DNA from: Tetragonia tetragonoides | Taxonomy: Eukaryota; Streptophyta; Magnoliopsida; Caryophyllales; Aizoaceae | Length of the DNA: 64,000 nucleotides | Assembly: GCA_038025085.1 (NCBI GenBank) | Contig: CM076151.1 | Coordinates: 10,383,501 to 10,447,500 of the forward strand | Direction: 5' to 3' | Shown: piece by piece, positions 1 to 10,661 of the stretch | Numbering within the stretch: position 1 is the stretch's first letter | Layout of the letters: every line of letters begins with the position of its first letter | Notes under the pieces: generated by a model | What the model was told of the DNA's origin: nothing | Seen by the model: the letters and a program-made list of their open reading frames with translations, nothing else | Databases searched by the model: none | Position numbers and translations under genes: made by a program

Positions 1-1
1 T

Positions 2-1274
2 TCTCGATGCCCTGAAGGTGCATCAATTGAAGATACTAAGCGTTATACCCGTGCCTATCTTCTTTATCTTGTGGGAAGTACTATTTTCTCAACTACTACT
101 GGTAATAAAGTTCCGGTCATGTACCTCCCCCTTTTTGAGGATTTTGATCTCACCGGGAAGTATGCCTGGGGAGCTGCGGCATTGGGTTTTTTGTACAGAG
201 CGTTGGGTAATGCTTCCCTGAGATCTCAGAGCACCGTCAGCGGCAGCTTAACTTTGTTGCAGGTACTTGCTAAGCGCCCTTTTGTCTTTGTTATTTAATT
301 TTCCTTCCTCATATATCCTTGAGCTTCCTGTGCGCATGTCTGATTCTAATCTGTGTTTCTTAGTGTTGGAGTTACTACCACCTGAACATTGGTAGGCCAA
401 AACTTAATCAAGACTCGCTTTATGACAACTTTCCTCTAGTTCTTCGGTGGAAAGGAAAACAAAGTGGTCCTACTTCAAATCGGGATATTACGTTCTACCG
501 CAAGGCTTTGGACTCGTTAAAGCCAGCAGATGTATGTCACGCAATCCCTCCCCACCCCCCTTTTGCAGTTCCAGCATTATGGTGCATGACAAATGGTTAT
601 TATTCTGTTCTGGACAGGTAGTCTGGATGCCCTATCGAGAAGTTGACCCAAGGATGATACCTGATGAAATAGCAAGCAGTACAATTTTGGGCAGATCAAA
701 GACGATGTTAATATGCTTTGATAAGGCCGAGAGGCACTTTCCAGATCGTTGCTTGAGGCAATATGGCCTGGGTCAGCCAATTCCAGCGTCCGTAGAACAA
801 TGGGAGAGGAAGAGCCGTGGAGTTGATGGTGGGGTAGACTTGTCTGGCAAAATGGAGTCTGAGCTTAAGGAGTGGTCAGAGCGTCATCTCCATATGGTGC
901 AAGGTGAACGAAATGTGTATGATAGTAAATACATGCATTGGTACTTGAGAATCACACGCAGGTTTGTTGGAAGACCTATCCCTCTTGCATCGGAGTTTCA
1001 AAGAATGAATTCAACCCTTCGGGAAGTTGCACATATTGCGGATACGATGTCCCTGCAGGGGTTAGATAATGAGCAAATACACTCGGTTACAAGGATAAGA
1101 TATGTTGTTCATGAGTGTGTAAGAGACCAGGCAGGGAGTGTTGTGACAGTAGCATCACCACCACCTGAAAATGAAAATCACAACAAGAGAGGGAGGGGAA
1201 AAGAAAAGGTTAGAAGAAAGGGAACAGGGAAGCGCAGAAGGAAGGATGATGTGGACCAATTCCAAGAGGAATAG
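2..1274 (+). CDS. Plant mobile domain (PMD) protein, 5'-partial
   Basis: Three exons read as 2-262, 364-531 and 618-1274, all phase 0, with GT-AG introns of 101 and 86 bp. The gene runs off the left edge of the window. Exon 1 carries the PMD core (RYTRAYLLYLVGSTIF, KYAWGAAALGFLYRAL), exon 2 opens with CWSYYHLNIGRPK, and exon 3 has WMPYREVDPRMIP and HFPDRCLRQYGLGQPIP. This order is typical of MAIN/MAIL-like proteins, often annotated as 'serine/threonine phosphatase 7 long form homolog' although they have no phosphatase domain. In Arabidopsis such nuclear proteins act in silencing and meristem maintenance; the domain also occurs in transposon proteins, so a TE origin is possible. The frame ends in a Lys/Arg-rich stretch (KEKVRRKGTGKRRRKDD) and a TAG at 1272-1274. 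The next frame is also coding-like, so this stop may come from a frameshift. Confidence 0.8.
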
Positions 1275-2001
1275 CAGTAGAATTGACCACTTAATACCAA
1301 ACTACGCTGCTACAGGGGTTGAATACGTACATCGTCGTATACACGACCCAGTTCGCCTGCTCAATCATTCACAGCCATGTGATCCGAATGATGGGAGTTT
1401 AGATGAAGAACTCTGCCACACGGCAAATGATGTCACATCTAGCCCGATTGACGATTCCCATCTCACGTCTAGCCAGATTGATGATTCCCAGCTCTGTATT
1501 TCGGTTAATGAAATAGGAGATCCGCAAATCTCCCTGTCAGAAAGTCCTATGGCTGGTACTGCTGTGGCACCTTGTGCTGTTGATGGGTATGAAGGACACT
1601 GCCAGCCGTCTGGTCAAGACACGAAGGATGATATTCTTGTTACTATGCCTATCATAACTAATCAAGAGGAACACTGCCAGCTATCTGATCAGGACTCCAA
1701 GGGTGATGATATTTTTGATGTGGCTCAGCCTGACATAGGTGATCAAGAGGAACACTGCCAGCCATTTGATGAGGATGCCAAGGTTGATGATCTTGTTTCT
1801 GTCCCTAGCATAGCTAGTCAAGACGAACAATACCAGCCGTCTGATCAGGAGGCTAAGATTGAGGATGAAGAAGGAACTAGTTTAATTGGTGCAGAGGATA
1901 GTCCGACACCTTCTTATGCTGTTCATGATGAGAGTGAGCCTCCTCAATCACCGGAGGTGGTCGCTCATTCATCTGATGAGAGTGGTGGTGACGCCTCTTG
2001 A
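1171..2001 (+). CDS. Acidic repeat frame continuing the PMD gene in the +1 frame
   Basis: This open frame overlaps the end of the PMD exon by about 100 bp in another frame and runs to a TGA at 1999-2001. It is rich in Asp, Glu, Ser and Pro and holds four imperfect repeats of about 25-30 residues, with cores such as EGHCQPSGQDTKDD, EEHCQLSDQDSKGDD, EEHCQPFDEDAKVDD and DEQYQPSDQEAKIED. PMD proteins commonly carry a long disordered tail, so this is probably the original C-terminus separated from the domain by a one-base indel near 1171-1274. An unrecognised short intron is the alternative, but I found no donor/acceptor pair giving the needed phase. The first residues of the frame are probably not translated. 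Independent function is unknown. Confidence 0.45.
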   Translation: MKITTREGGEKKRLEEREQGSAEGRMMWTNSKRNSSRIDHLIPNYAATGVEYVHRRIHDPVRLLNHSQPCDPNDGSLDEELCHTANDVTSSPIDDSHLTSSQIDDSQLCISVNEIGDPQISLSESPMAGTAVAPCAVDGYEGHCQPSGQDTKDDILVTMPIITNQEEHCQLSDQDSKGDDIFDVAQPDIGDQEEHCQPFDEDAKVDDLVSVPSIASQDEQYQPSDQEAKIEDEEGTSLIGAEDSPTPSYAVHDESEPPQSPEVVAHSSDESGGDAS

Positions 2002-3536
2002 CACCTTGAAAATGGGATTTGAAGTCTGACATAATGATGAATGGTCATAATTACATTACGGATTTCGTGAAAGTTTAATTATGAGGATATTCCCTAATTA
2101 CATTTCGGAGACTTATGCCTCCATTTTCTATGAGGATTGCGTCAATTCAACTTGTTCAACTTGTGTTTGTCGCTACAGCCTCCTACAGAAGTGTGGTTGA
2201 GATGAATGAAGTTTTCAATTCCCGGCTCGGAATAGACAGGTAGCTTTTACATTTATCAAATAGTTACCCTGATTAAACTGATGATATTGATTGTAAAATG
2301 TAGAATACTTGATGTAGAGTAGTTCTAAATCTAATTTCTAGTGTGCTGATTTTATTTTTTCCTTCATTTGATGTTGGCTATTCCTGGTCATTCAATGTCT
2401 CATGTAGCTTAATTATGTTAGCATGGTGGTAAGAAGAGCTAGTATTTGGTTGTTTCTTCATTTTTCTCGATCACATTGGAGATGTTGATTCTTCATACCT
2501 TTCATATAGAAGGGGGTGAATCGGAGATGAGCTAAGTCATAAGTCAAGCACCATTATCTTCATGTGAAGCTTGTGTGAATTAGTTGAGCAGGAGCTTGAG
2601 AAACTTTCCAAACTTGGTTTTGTATGATTTTCATGTTTCAGCATCTAAATGAAATTTTGCTGATCACATTGAACTCAACTTTTGGTAAAACTCGTTTTAA
2701 GGCTGTTTTCAACTTGAGAGTCAAAGCAACTTGTATTATCTAAGTAACATATTTGATAATTTAATTAGGTGATAAAATGAGTATCAAATATCAAGTGATC
2801 CTTTAATGAGAATATTTTTAGTAATAATAACAAGAAAACATGTATACTTCAATATAAATGTTTGTTGATTTACCTTTCTATCTTTCTTTTTTCCCCTTTT
2901 CTTGACCTTGTTTGTTGTACTTCTTAATAATTTTGTTTGTAATGTCCACATGCAAGAGTTTTTTTGTGTTTTGAGTCATTTTACTTTTCTGAGGCTAATA
3001 AGTTGCAAGAATCTTTTTTTTTTTCTCATTTTTAATTTAGTTTTGTCAGACCAACAATATCTCCACAATTAGAAAGAGGTTGCTTGTAATCACATTCTCA
3101 ACAGAATCCACATCTACTACCTTGATAACTCTCAATAAATAAAAAAAGGGGGGTAAAAACAGTAAAACAGTAAAAGAATCCAAGCTGGGGTAACTATACC
3201 AGTAATTTTGAATAAATGCAAATAGTTTTCTGTACAGTTTCCTGAAACTGAAAATACCTGATAATAATGTGTCGTGACCACTGACAAGAAAAATGCCATT
3301 TGAATCCAAATCCATGTTAAAGTTGCACGAGACCCCCCCTTGCCCCTGCACTTGCTAATAAATACACATCCACATCAACACCTGACTGACTCAATGCCAT
3401 TGCCATGTACAACAAGCAAGTATTAAAAGCACTTCATACTCTTCCCTTCTCTCTCCTCTTTTGTTTTGCCAGTCTCTTATTTTTCTATTTGCATACAAAG
3501 ATTTCTGCAATTATTTCCTGCAATGGCGTTTCTGTC

Positions 3537-3574
<38 letters not shown>

Positions 3575-3782
3575 GCTTGGCTGAATTTGAGGTAATGGGT
3601 GATAAAACAGACAAAGATTTCCCCCTTTCTTTATTTGGGATATAGTTCCAAGAGCCTCTGGACACAGATTAGCTTGTTCTTTAGTTGTAGCAAGTTTAAT
3701 GCTTTTGGTGATTACTCTGCACATCTAGCAACACAACAGCACTATGTTGTTTTGCGCTTTCAAAATACAGTGACCATTGACC

Positions 3783-3908
3783 CTGTTACACAGGTTACGC
3801 TTCATTGGGCTGACATGTAAATAGACTCCTTTCGAGGACTCCTTGTCCTCTTAGATTGTAATGCTGATTTTATTTTCGTGAATAGTATTCTCTCTATCTA
3901 AAAAAAAT
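3783..3908 (+). mobile_element. 5'-truncated LINE tail with target-site duplication
   Basis: About 126 bp ending in an A-rich tail lie between two copies of a direct repeat of about 21 bp (core TACAGTGACCATTGACC) at 3762-3782 and 3910-3930. A long direct repeat plus poly-A tail is the signature of target-primed reverse transcription. The body (GACTCCTTGTCCTCTTAG followed by TTGTAAT) resembles the 3' end of plant L1 LINEs, and a similar tail occurs near 33590-33665. Confidence 0.7.
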
Positions 3909-4696
3909 AAAAATACAGTGACCATTGACCGTTTGTTTGTTACTATGTAGAATTACTGCTTGATATGTATGTGTGACGTTGTGAATTCGAATGTAAATTT
4001 GATAGTACATAAACATAAAATGTGCACACCCATCTCTTTTTGTTTATGTTTCGTTTACATTAATACATAACCTGCTTCTTGGCCGAAGTTTTTTGTGTTT
4101 TCTTTTCTTTTTCGAAAGGTTTTTCCTTTGTATAGTTATATCTTGTTTATAGGAGGTACAGAGTGTGACACTACAGATTTTACAGACTACATTCTGACAT
4201 CTTCATTTCATACTGAAGTTGAGCTTGTTTATATGTCATTTTGTCCTAGTTTTATGAGTATTTGATTGTGAAGGTCTATCTTTAGGTTCCTTTATTGTAA
4301 ATCATTGGCATAGATCAAAGTATAAACCCTAGAGATTACTAATTACTAGGTATTATATACACCAGCTGCATTCATAACTAGTGTTTTGTAGTAGCTCTAT
4401 AATACCAACAGTTAAGATACTTGTGGTTGTCTCAGGAAAAGAAACATGTCCTTTCATCTGCATCACCCATTCCCCCCCAGGCCCCCAACAACACAAAACA
4501 TTTGATCCCAGCCTTATAAGTCTTCTCCACATCTCTGGCTCCATGGTATCAAATTTTCTCACTCACTCACTCAATGTCATGGCCCCCACCCATTACCTGT
4601 CACATCCACTCTGCAGGAATTCCCCACTCACTCTAAATTTATAGATTTTAAATACATTATTCTTTTCTCTTTTTTTTCTTTAGATAAGGAAGCCCA

Positions 4697-4846
4697 AGGG
4701 TGTGCTCTTTTCCATTGGTTCAGTTCAATAATTGGTTCGGTTCAGTTCAGTGGAATTTAGTTGAGTTTGTTCAGTGAAGTAAAGTGATCAGCTTTTTCTC
4801 TCACAGATTACTATTCAGTTCAGTCCCGTGAAAAGAAAAACAGCCT
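4697..4846. mobile_element. MITE-like element with TTCAGTTCA-rich ends
   Basis: The left end (AGGGTGTGCTCTTTTCCA) is an imperfect inverted copy of the right end (AAAAGAAAAACAGCCT). Between them are several GGTTCAGTTCA motifs in both orientations. The flanks AAGCCCA and AAGACCCA could be a decayed target duplication. A related right end (GGAAAAGAACACACGC preceded by GAACTGAACTT) is seen near 21330-21381. Confidence 0.45.
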
Positions 4847-4861
4847 AAGACCCAACTCATA

Positions 4862-4967
4862 GAACTAGGTTAAATTCCGGAGAATGGGAAATATCATCAT
4901 GACAGGACTCAAATGCAAGTCATACCCAACAAGAAGACACGTTCCTACCAGTTAAACTATCCAGTAA
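4862..4967 (-). mobile_element. tRNA-derived SINE-like segment
   Basis: On the minus strand a good Pol III A box (TAGTTTAACTGG, plus-strand 4948-4959) is followed about 33 bp later by a degenerate B box (CATTTGAGTCC, about 4904-4915). No cloverleaf can be formed, so this is a SINE or relic and not a tRNA gene. No clear target duplication was seen. Confidence 0.4.
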
Positions 4968-5077
4968 ATTTTTCCCTCTCTCTAGGCATACAAATATTGA
5001 GCAGCTGTCTTAGACTTGAGAGTTTAGACTGACTTAAAAGAGTCTTTGAACACCCACAAACCTCAGAGTAAAACACA

Positions 5078-6460
5078 ATGGGTTCTCACTCCCTCTTGAT
5101 TGTCCTGCTATTCACCTCACTTGCTGTAATTCCCTCTGCCTCAGCCACTGACCATGCCAAGAAACAATCCAAAGCACCACCACAGAATACCATCCAATCA
5201 ACAAACATGCTGTCTTCAGAGATGGAAACTCTGTTCAGTATCATGGAAACCATGTCTTCTGATAAAACCTGGAGAATCTCTTACCCAAATCCTTGTGATC
5301 CAGGCTCATCTTGGACTGGAATTGAGTGCAAAACTGGTGATGATAAGCACCTCCATGTTATTAGGCTTGATTTTGGGACTTTTCCTAACCCAACCTGTAA
5401 ACCAAATGCAACTTTCCCTTCAGAAATCTTCACCCTTCCTTACCTTCAATCCCTTTTCTTCTACCATTGCTTCACTCACTCCACCACCAAAATTACGGTA
5501 CCGCCATCACCTCTTTCACCGATCCAGCAGCTCAGCCTACGGTCCAACCCGGCCTTAACGGACCGAATCCCGGCTCAGTTGTCCTCCCTTAAGTCCCTCC
5601 ATGTCCTGACACTGTCTCAAAACAAACTCAGTGGGGAAATCCCACCTGGGATATTTGGTTTGAGCTCATTAGTACACCTTGATTTGAGCTACAATTCTTT
5701 GTCAGGCCCTATACCTCTCCAAGTAAGCAATCTCAAAAACCTTGTAGGCCTTGATCTCAGCTACAATTCACTTTCTGGACTAATTCCAACCACAATTGGC
5801 CAACTGGGTTTGCTTCAAAAGCTTGATTTCAGCTCAAACTTGCTTGTGGGAAGAATCCCCAACAGCATTGAGAAGCTCAATTCATTAAATTTTATTGCTT
5901 TGAGCAACAATAAGCTAAAGGGTAGTCTCCCTACAGGGTTAACCAAGTTAGTGAACCTACAATACTTTATAATGGATGATAACCCAATGTTCATGCCATT
6001 ACCTTCAGAATTTGGTATGTTGGTGAAATTACAAGAACTCAGGCTTGCAAATTCTGGATATTCAGGGTCTATATCCCTTACATATTGCAAGCTTATGAAC
6101 TTAACCACATTATCATTGGAGAACAACCGATTAACTGGATCGATCCCGGTCGGTTTTGGCTCTCTTTCTCACATCTACCATCTGAATCTTAGCAGGAATT
6201 TTCTGGAAGGTGATGTTCCTTTTAATGCAAGTTTCTTAGGGAGGCTTGGGAGAAACTTGGACTTGAGTGGCAATACAGGGTTGTGTTTAGACCCAAAGGA
6301 AGCTTATGGTTTGAAGGCTGAGATTAATGCTTGTGATAATCACAATAGCTACTCGTTTAGTCAACCAAACAAAAATTCTCAAGCTCTTTGTAGGTTTCAT
6401 TCTCTCTCTACTTGTGGCATGTTAGCTGCATTTGTGTTATATCTACTACTTTTAGTGTAA
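5078..6460 (+). CDS. RLP29: Leucine-rich-repeat receptor-like protein, RLP29 type
   Basis: An intact intronless gene of 460 residues. Residues 1 to about 23 form a signal peptide. Residues about 45-135 are the capping region (METLFSIMETMSSD, NPCDPGSSWTGIEC, LDFGTFPNPTCKPNATF). About ten plant-type LRRs follow at about 140-400 (LxxLxLSxNxLSGxIP pattern, e.g. SLVHLDLSYNSLSGPIP). The protein ends in a hydrophobic stretch (about 443-460, MLAAFVLYLLLLV) with no cytoplasmic domain, so it is either GPI-anchored or a short-tailed membrane protein. There is no kinase. Order and wording of the motifs match Arabidopsis RLP29 (At2g42800), as I recall it. The ligand is unknown; an apoplastic recognition or developmental role is inferred from the family. 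The ATG at 5078 is chosen because the signal peptide follows it directly. Confidence 0.88.
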   Translation: MGSHSLLIVLLFTSLAVIPSASATDHAKKQSKAPPQNTIQSTNMLSSEMETLFSIMETMSSDKTWRISYPNPCDPGSSWTGIECKTGDDKHLHVIRLDFGTFPNPTCKPNATFPSEIFTLPYLQSLFFYHCFTHSTTKITVPPSPLSPIQQLSLRSNPALTDRIPAQLSSLKSLHVLTLSQNKLSGEIPPGIFGLSSLVHLDLSYNSLSGPIPLQVSNLKNLVGLDLSYNSLSGLIPTTIGQLGLLQKLDFSSNLLVGRIPNSIEKLNSLNFIALSNNKLKGSLPTGLTKLVNLQYFIMDDNPMFMPLPSEFGMLVKLQELRLANSGYSGSISLTYCKLMNLTTLSLENNRLTGSIPVGFGSLSHIYHLNLSRNFLEGDVPFNASFLGRLGRNLDLSGNTGLCLDPKEAYGLKAEINACDNHNSYSFSQPNKNSQALCRFHSLSTCGMLAAFVLYLLLLV

Positions 6461-7346
6461 GTATGAATTTTAGAGGTAACTTTTTCCCATATGATCAGTA
6501 ATGTGCCTATGTCGCTATATCTATTATATATTTGCCCATGCAATCTAATTTCCAAGGACAATTGGTTATTAGCTTGTTACTAACGTGTTTGGATCTTTTA
6601 CGGTTTATTAACTCCACAATATTTGATGGACTATGAGTTCACAAGTCTGGTTACAGACTTAATAATATCTCTATACGGTATTCAACAAATTGCTGTTTGA
6701 TCATTATAAACGAAAATACACATTATTCTTGTGAATTTGTAGAAATCACTTATGTTGTTGAGTAGTAACACTTATTTCGTTAACTGTCCCACCATCTTAT
6801 AAAAGTTTTTATAAATGCTCTATTATTATATCAACCACTGAAAAAGAAAACAATGTACTTTTTTTGGAAATAATTGTTCATGAATATCTAGATTTGAGAA
6901 AAGGTTTCTCAAAACGAAATTTAAAAGGAAAAAGATTGTGACAGGAAGAGTCCTGCTTTTGTGGGTCCAGTGTAGGACGTTAGTCACTTCTTGGTTCATG
7001 AACAACTGTCCCACATTAATTTGACAAAAGGCAATGCCACTAGTTGACGAAACTGATAAAAAAAATTCTATCAAAAAAAAAAAAGAAAAAGAAACTGATA
7101 AAATTTTAAGGTATCTACTGTTTTGGAATATTGGATCAACTTATCCACCAGTAATTAACCATATAAAATCTTGTTGCATTTTGCCTAAAACCGTACAGAA
7201 GATTTGAACAAGTCAAAAATAAATGTTTATCTTCAGGGAAACATAGTTCGACAATAGATGGTCACTAAATTTAAATGGTGATTTGCACCAAAAAAATTTA
7301 AATGGTGATTGATCTCTCTTTCTCATTATTATCCAGGAAAATGATA

Positions 7347-7600
7347 CTCTCTCCGTTTTAAAAAAACCTAAACCTTTGTTTTTTTATGGTTTTCAAAACA
7401 CTACTTTAACCGTAAATAGTTATAATTATATGAATATAGAAATTATAACAATATTTTTTTTTAAAGTACTTTTAAAAATGGATCTAACAAAAGTACTTTC
7501 ATAATATAAATATTTATATATTTTCATAAATTAATGGTTAAAGTTTGTTATTTCTAACCTTCAAAAATGACAGATTTAAGTTTTTTTGAAAACGATGGAG
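7347..7600. mobile_element. Stowaway-like MITE (degenerate)
   Basis: The left end CTCTCTCCGTTTTAAAAAAA and the inverted right end (TTTTTTTGAAAACGATGGAG) are imperfect inverted repeats of about 40 bp. CTCCCTCCGTTTC-like ends next to TA are typical of Tc1/mariner Stowaway MITEs. TA precedes the left end; the right TA is mutated to TT. Confidence 0.6.
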
Positions 7601-7784
7601 TTTTTCATATGTGTTTTGATATCTTTGAAGGGAATTTATGAGGCACGTCAAACGTGTACTGACCACACAAGCGTGCATGTCCACATGTGCTCGAAATAGA
7701 TCTCGGTAGAGTTTGCATATGGAATCTTAACATTATAATTATTTGCCTAGCTAGGTAAAAAGAGTTAAAGAAAAATGTCTAGAA

Positions 7785-7990
7785 CTAAGGTGGTGTGGTT
7801 AAATGGTAGAGAATTATCCATTTTTAATACTGTATAACGTAGATCGAGTGTTGGAATTTTATCTTGGGCACGTATGGAGGTAATGGAGCAGCCTTAAATT
7901 TTTTGGTCATCTGTCTCCTCTTTAAGATGCCTATCAGTCATCGCGGAAAAATAGTCACTCTTAAATCTGTTCACCCGGTTCACCGGTTCA
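7785..7990 (+). mobile_element. tRNA-derived SINE, diverged copy
   Basis: It begins CTAAGGTGGTGTGGTTAAAT, with an A-box-like region, a B-box-like segment (GTGTTGGAATTTTATCTTGG) and then GGAGCAGCCTTAAATTTTTT. This order is the same as in the better preserved SINE at 21631-21826, read on its minus strand, so both are one family. It is too diverged to show a clear target duplication. Confidence 0.6.
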
Positions 7991-8593
7991 GAATAGGACC
8001 ACCCAAAAATTTGGTCTAAGACCAAAATCCAATGAGACCGGTTTGAATCATAAATCGTAACTGTTTCTTTAACCTTTCCACACCAATGTCTAACTGGTCC
8101 AGAACGGAATTTGATTTGACCGGTCCACAAGTCAGACCAATTTGATACGGTCAGGTCGAAAATTCGACTCCGGGCTGATAGATGAACAACCCTAGTCATT
8201 GTAGACTCTGTGGTTGACTGTGAATACATATAAAATAAAATAAAAAGTCTAGAAACTTTCTCTTTTAGTAGTATCAATTTCTTTTCTTTACTGCTAGGAT
8301 AGGGATCAATGGGGCCAGGTTGAACTGTGAAAAGAGTCTGTAGAACAAAGGTTGCAGAGAGAGACTGAGGAGAGGACGACAGTTTGCATGAAGGGTTGGA
8401 TCTCACGCCCTTCTGTATTACAGCCCGTTTTCTTAGCCCACCTTTAATTTGGTCCCTCATTTTTACTTTTTAGTGCTTTTAATTATTGACCCCAAATTTC
8501 ACATTTGAAATGAATTAATAATTATTTTAAATTTTGTTTTGTTTTTTTGAGGAGAAAATTAAATTCATTTATAATAATAAGTCATCTACAAAA

Positions 8594-9240
8594 CAGTGGT
8601 GGAGACAAGGGGGGCTGGCGTAGGCCATAGCCTCTCCCATCGTCCGCATTAGTATTACCAAAACATATGCAATTTAGAAGCATAACTTGTGTGTGGCTCA
8701 GCTGGATTCTATTACCATCTCTAAATGACTGATTGAAGTGCACCTTCACAGGTTCAAATCTCTTTGCTTACAATTTTGCCACTCTTTTATTAGTTTCTTC
8801 CTCCCGTTTCTTCTTTTCCTTCTTTTTTTGACAGAACTTTTTTTTTTTTTTTTTTTTATAAAGTGACAGAACTTCTTTTGTATTATCATAATTCACAATT
8901 TCTGTTTTTTATTCCTTCATTTTGATAATTCTATCTTTTCTCTTTTTTTTCCATGCAATTTTTACCTTCACTCTTTTTTGGTTAAAACTTTCTACACATA
9001 TGCTTGTATGTATTTCTGCATTCTCATTTGAGTAAATAAAAATGTAATTTGAATTAATAATAAATAAGTTTCTCTATTATAAAATATAAAAATTCTTGCT
9101 AGAATCACAATAAGCTAATCGGTTACAATGTGTATATGCAATATTTTTTAAATTTGTCTATTCACGTAGCTTATTTTCAGTTGGAAATAATATATCTTAT
9201 TTTCGGCTCCCCCAAAGAGTAAATTCTGGCTCCGCCACTG
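8594..9240. mobile_element. Non-autonomous hAT element with 8-bp target duplication
   Basis: The 647-bp element starts CAGTGGTGGAGAC and ends in GGCTCCGCCACTG, the inverted-repeat ends common in plant hAT elements. It is flanked by a perfect 8-bp duplication, CTACAAAA, at 8586-8593 and 9241-9248. It has no transposase. Inside, about 8690-8770, is a tRNA-like pair of boxes (GTGGCTCAGCTGG and AGGTTCAAATCTC) that may be a nested or captured SINE. Confidence 0.85.
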
Positions 9241-10104
9241 CTACAAAAGAAATCAGAAACAACAAGATGCAATTCTAAAACATCAAATATCATTTGAGTA
9301 ATAAAGCTATTTAGCATGGTAGATTCGACGAGTCCGAACGGTTTCCTTTCAATCATTGTTTTCCATCTTACAGCATTTTCGCGGAGGGCTCTGTCGTCGT
9401 AGCTTTATTGAATGTACAAATCTGACATCGTAGAAAGCCTCTTAAAGAAGATGATCTGAAGTACTGCCATATGAATAACGAAATAGAAAATAAACAGTAC
9501 TCTCACAAAATGAGAGACAGTGATATCCAAAAATTGGGACAAACTAACTCTCACGAAAGGAGAGACTAATTTTATTCCCAACAACGAAACTGAAAAACTA
9601 AACAAGACGAAAAAACTAGAATGATTGGGACTTACCATCAATGTAGATCACAAAATTAGGGTTAGGGTTTTTTTAGATTGAGGAGAGGGGAGGGGTAAAA
9701 TTTTTTATTTGATGAGTTTAATTGATACTCCTACAATTTTTTGACTCTACAGAGTACTACAAACAAACAATAGGAGTACAAAATATTTACTCTTACAACT
9801 GTAGCAAATAGTTTTGACAGGTGGGACTTTTTCTTGTGCAATTTCTAAATCTTCTTTTATAAAAAAAAGCAACATAGCCTGCAACTGTAGGACCCAAAAA
9901 TAAATAATTTCTGCCATGAAGTGATATCTCTGCACTGAGCAATAAGTTTTTATTTGAAATTCAGATGCTTCAGGAAATAGAAGTGCAATTTACAACTAAT
10001 TATAGGGAACTAAATGAAGTCAGTGTGTGATAAGAAAAAAAAGTTTATTGTTTCGGATTTTAATTTTTAAGTACCAATAATGTTTCAATTGAAAATACTT
10101 GATA

Positions 10105-10262
10105 TAGGTTTACAAAATTTAATACTATATCAAACCCTTTCTAGAAGATGGGGGTGTACGTAGTGGCGTTAATATCTTGGCTTAGCATGTTTTAGCGTTT
10201 TTTGTAATTGCTTCATCTCGGAGTTTAATTAATAAAAAAATACTTAATTATCAAAAATAAAA
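10105..10262 (+). mobile_element. Small retro-insert with 18-bp direct repeats
   Basis: The direct repeat AATTGAAAATACTTGATA occurs at about 10088-10105 and 10263-10280. Between them is a segment ending in TTAATTAATAAAAAAATAC and further A-rich sequence, like a truncated LINE 3' end. A third copy of the CTTCAATTGAAAATACT motif with its upstream AAGTACCAATA lies at 10377-10412, so the site was duplicated more than once. Confidence 0.45.
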
Positions 10263-10661
10263 AATTGAAAATACTTGATACAAACTAGAATTTAAAAACA
10301 ATATAAAAAACAAACATATACTAAATTGAATTTAATCTAAAAGCAAGAGAGAGGGGCAAAAGAAAGAAGGGAACAAAGTACCAATAGGCAATAATGCTTC
10401 AATTGAAAATACTCAAGAATTTAATGAATTTTTAAAAAGAGCAATTCCAATCTTCAAAAAGACAAAAACTATGAGAGATTGGGTGATGAGAGATAGGGTT
10501 TATAAAATTTGACTTTTCTCTTAGACATCCAAAATATATCTAATCAGAACTAGGAGAGAAACCAATGGAATAGGAAAAGCCACGAATTGAATTCCCGAAA
10601 TATAACAGCGTGCATGGTCCCCAAAATTCCAACTCTCGAGTTCTGTGACTTACTTGCATGG

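Larger units (their letters stand above)
2002..5077. other. Intergenic region, PMD gene to RLP29
   Basis: AT-rich spacer. The first about 350 bp are probably the 3' UTR of the PMD gene. I find no supported gene. It contains a poly-T run at 3541-3569, a retro-insert at 3783-3908, a small inverted-repeat element at 4697-4846 and a tRNA-derived SINE-like segment near 4862-4967. The 5' UTR of the next gene must lie in its last part. Confidence 0.6.
6461..10661. other. Intergenic region rich in small transposons
   Basis: No gene is supported. It holds a Stowaway-like MITE (7347-7600), a degenerate SINE (7785-7990), an hAT element (8594-9240) and a small retro-insert (10105-10262). The stretch 7974-8200 has CCGGTT/GGTCCG-rich sequence of the kind seen in decayed MITEs. 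About 39 codons on the minus strand (9286-9402) look coding-like but match nothing I recognise. Confidence 0.55.

Noticed and set aside
3477..3724. Minus-strand frames with Lys runs
   Set aside because: Created by the poly-T run at 3541-3569.
4353..4644. Overlapping 69- and 87-codon frames
   Set aside because: No domain, no splice or start context, no codon bias; random openness.
8690..8770. Possible tRNA gene on the plus strand
   Set aside because: Box-like motifs only, within an hAT element; no cloverleaf.
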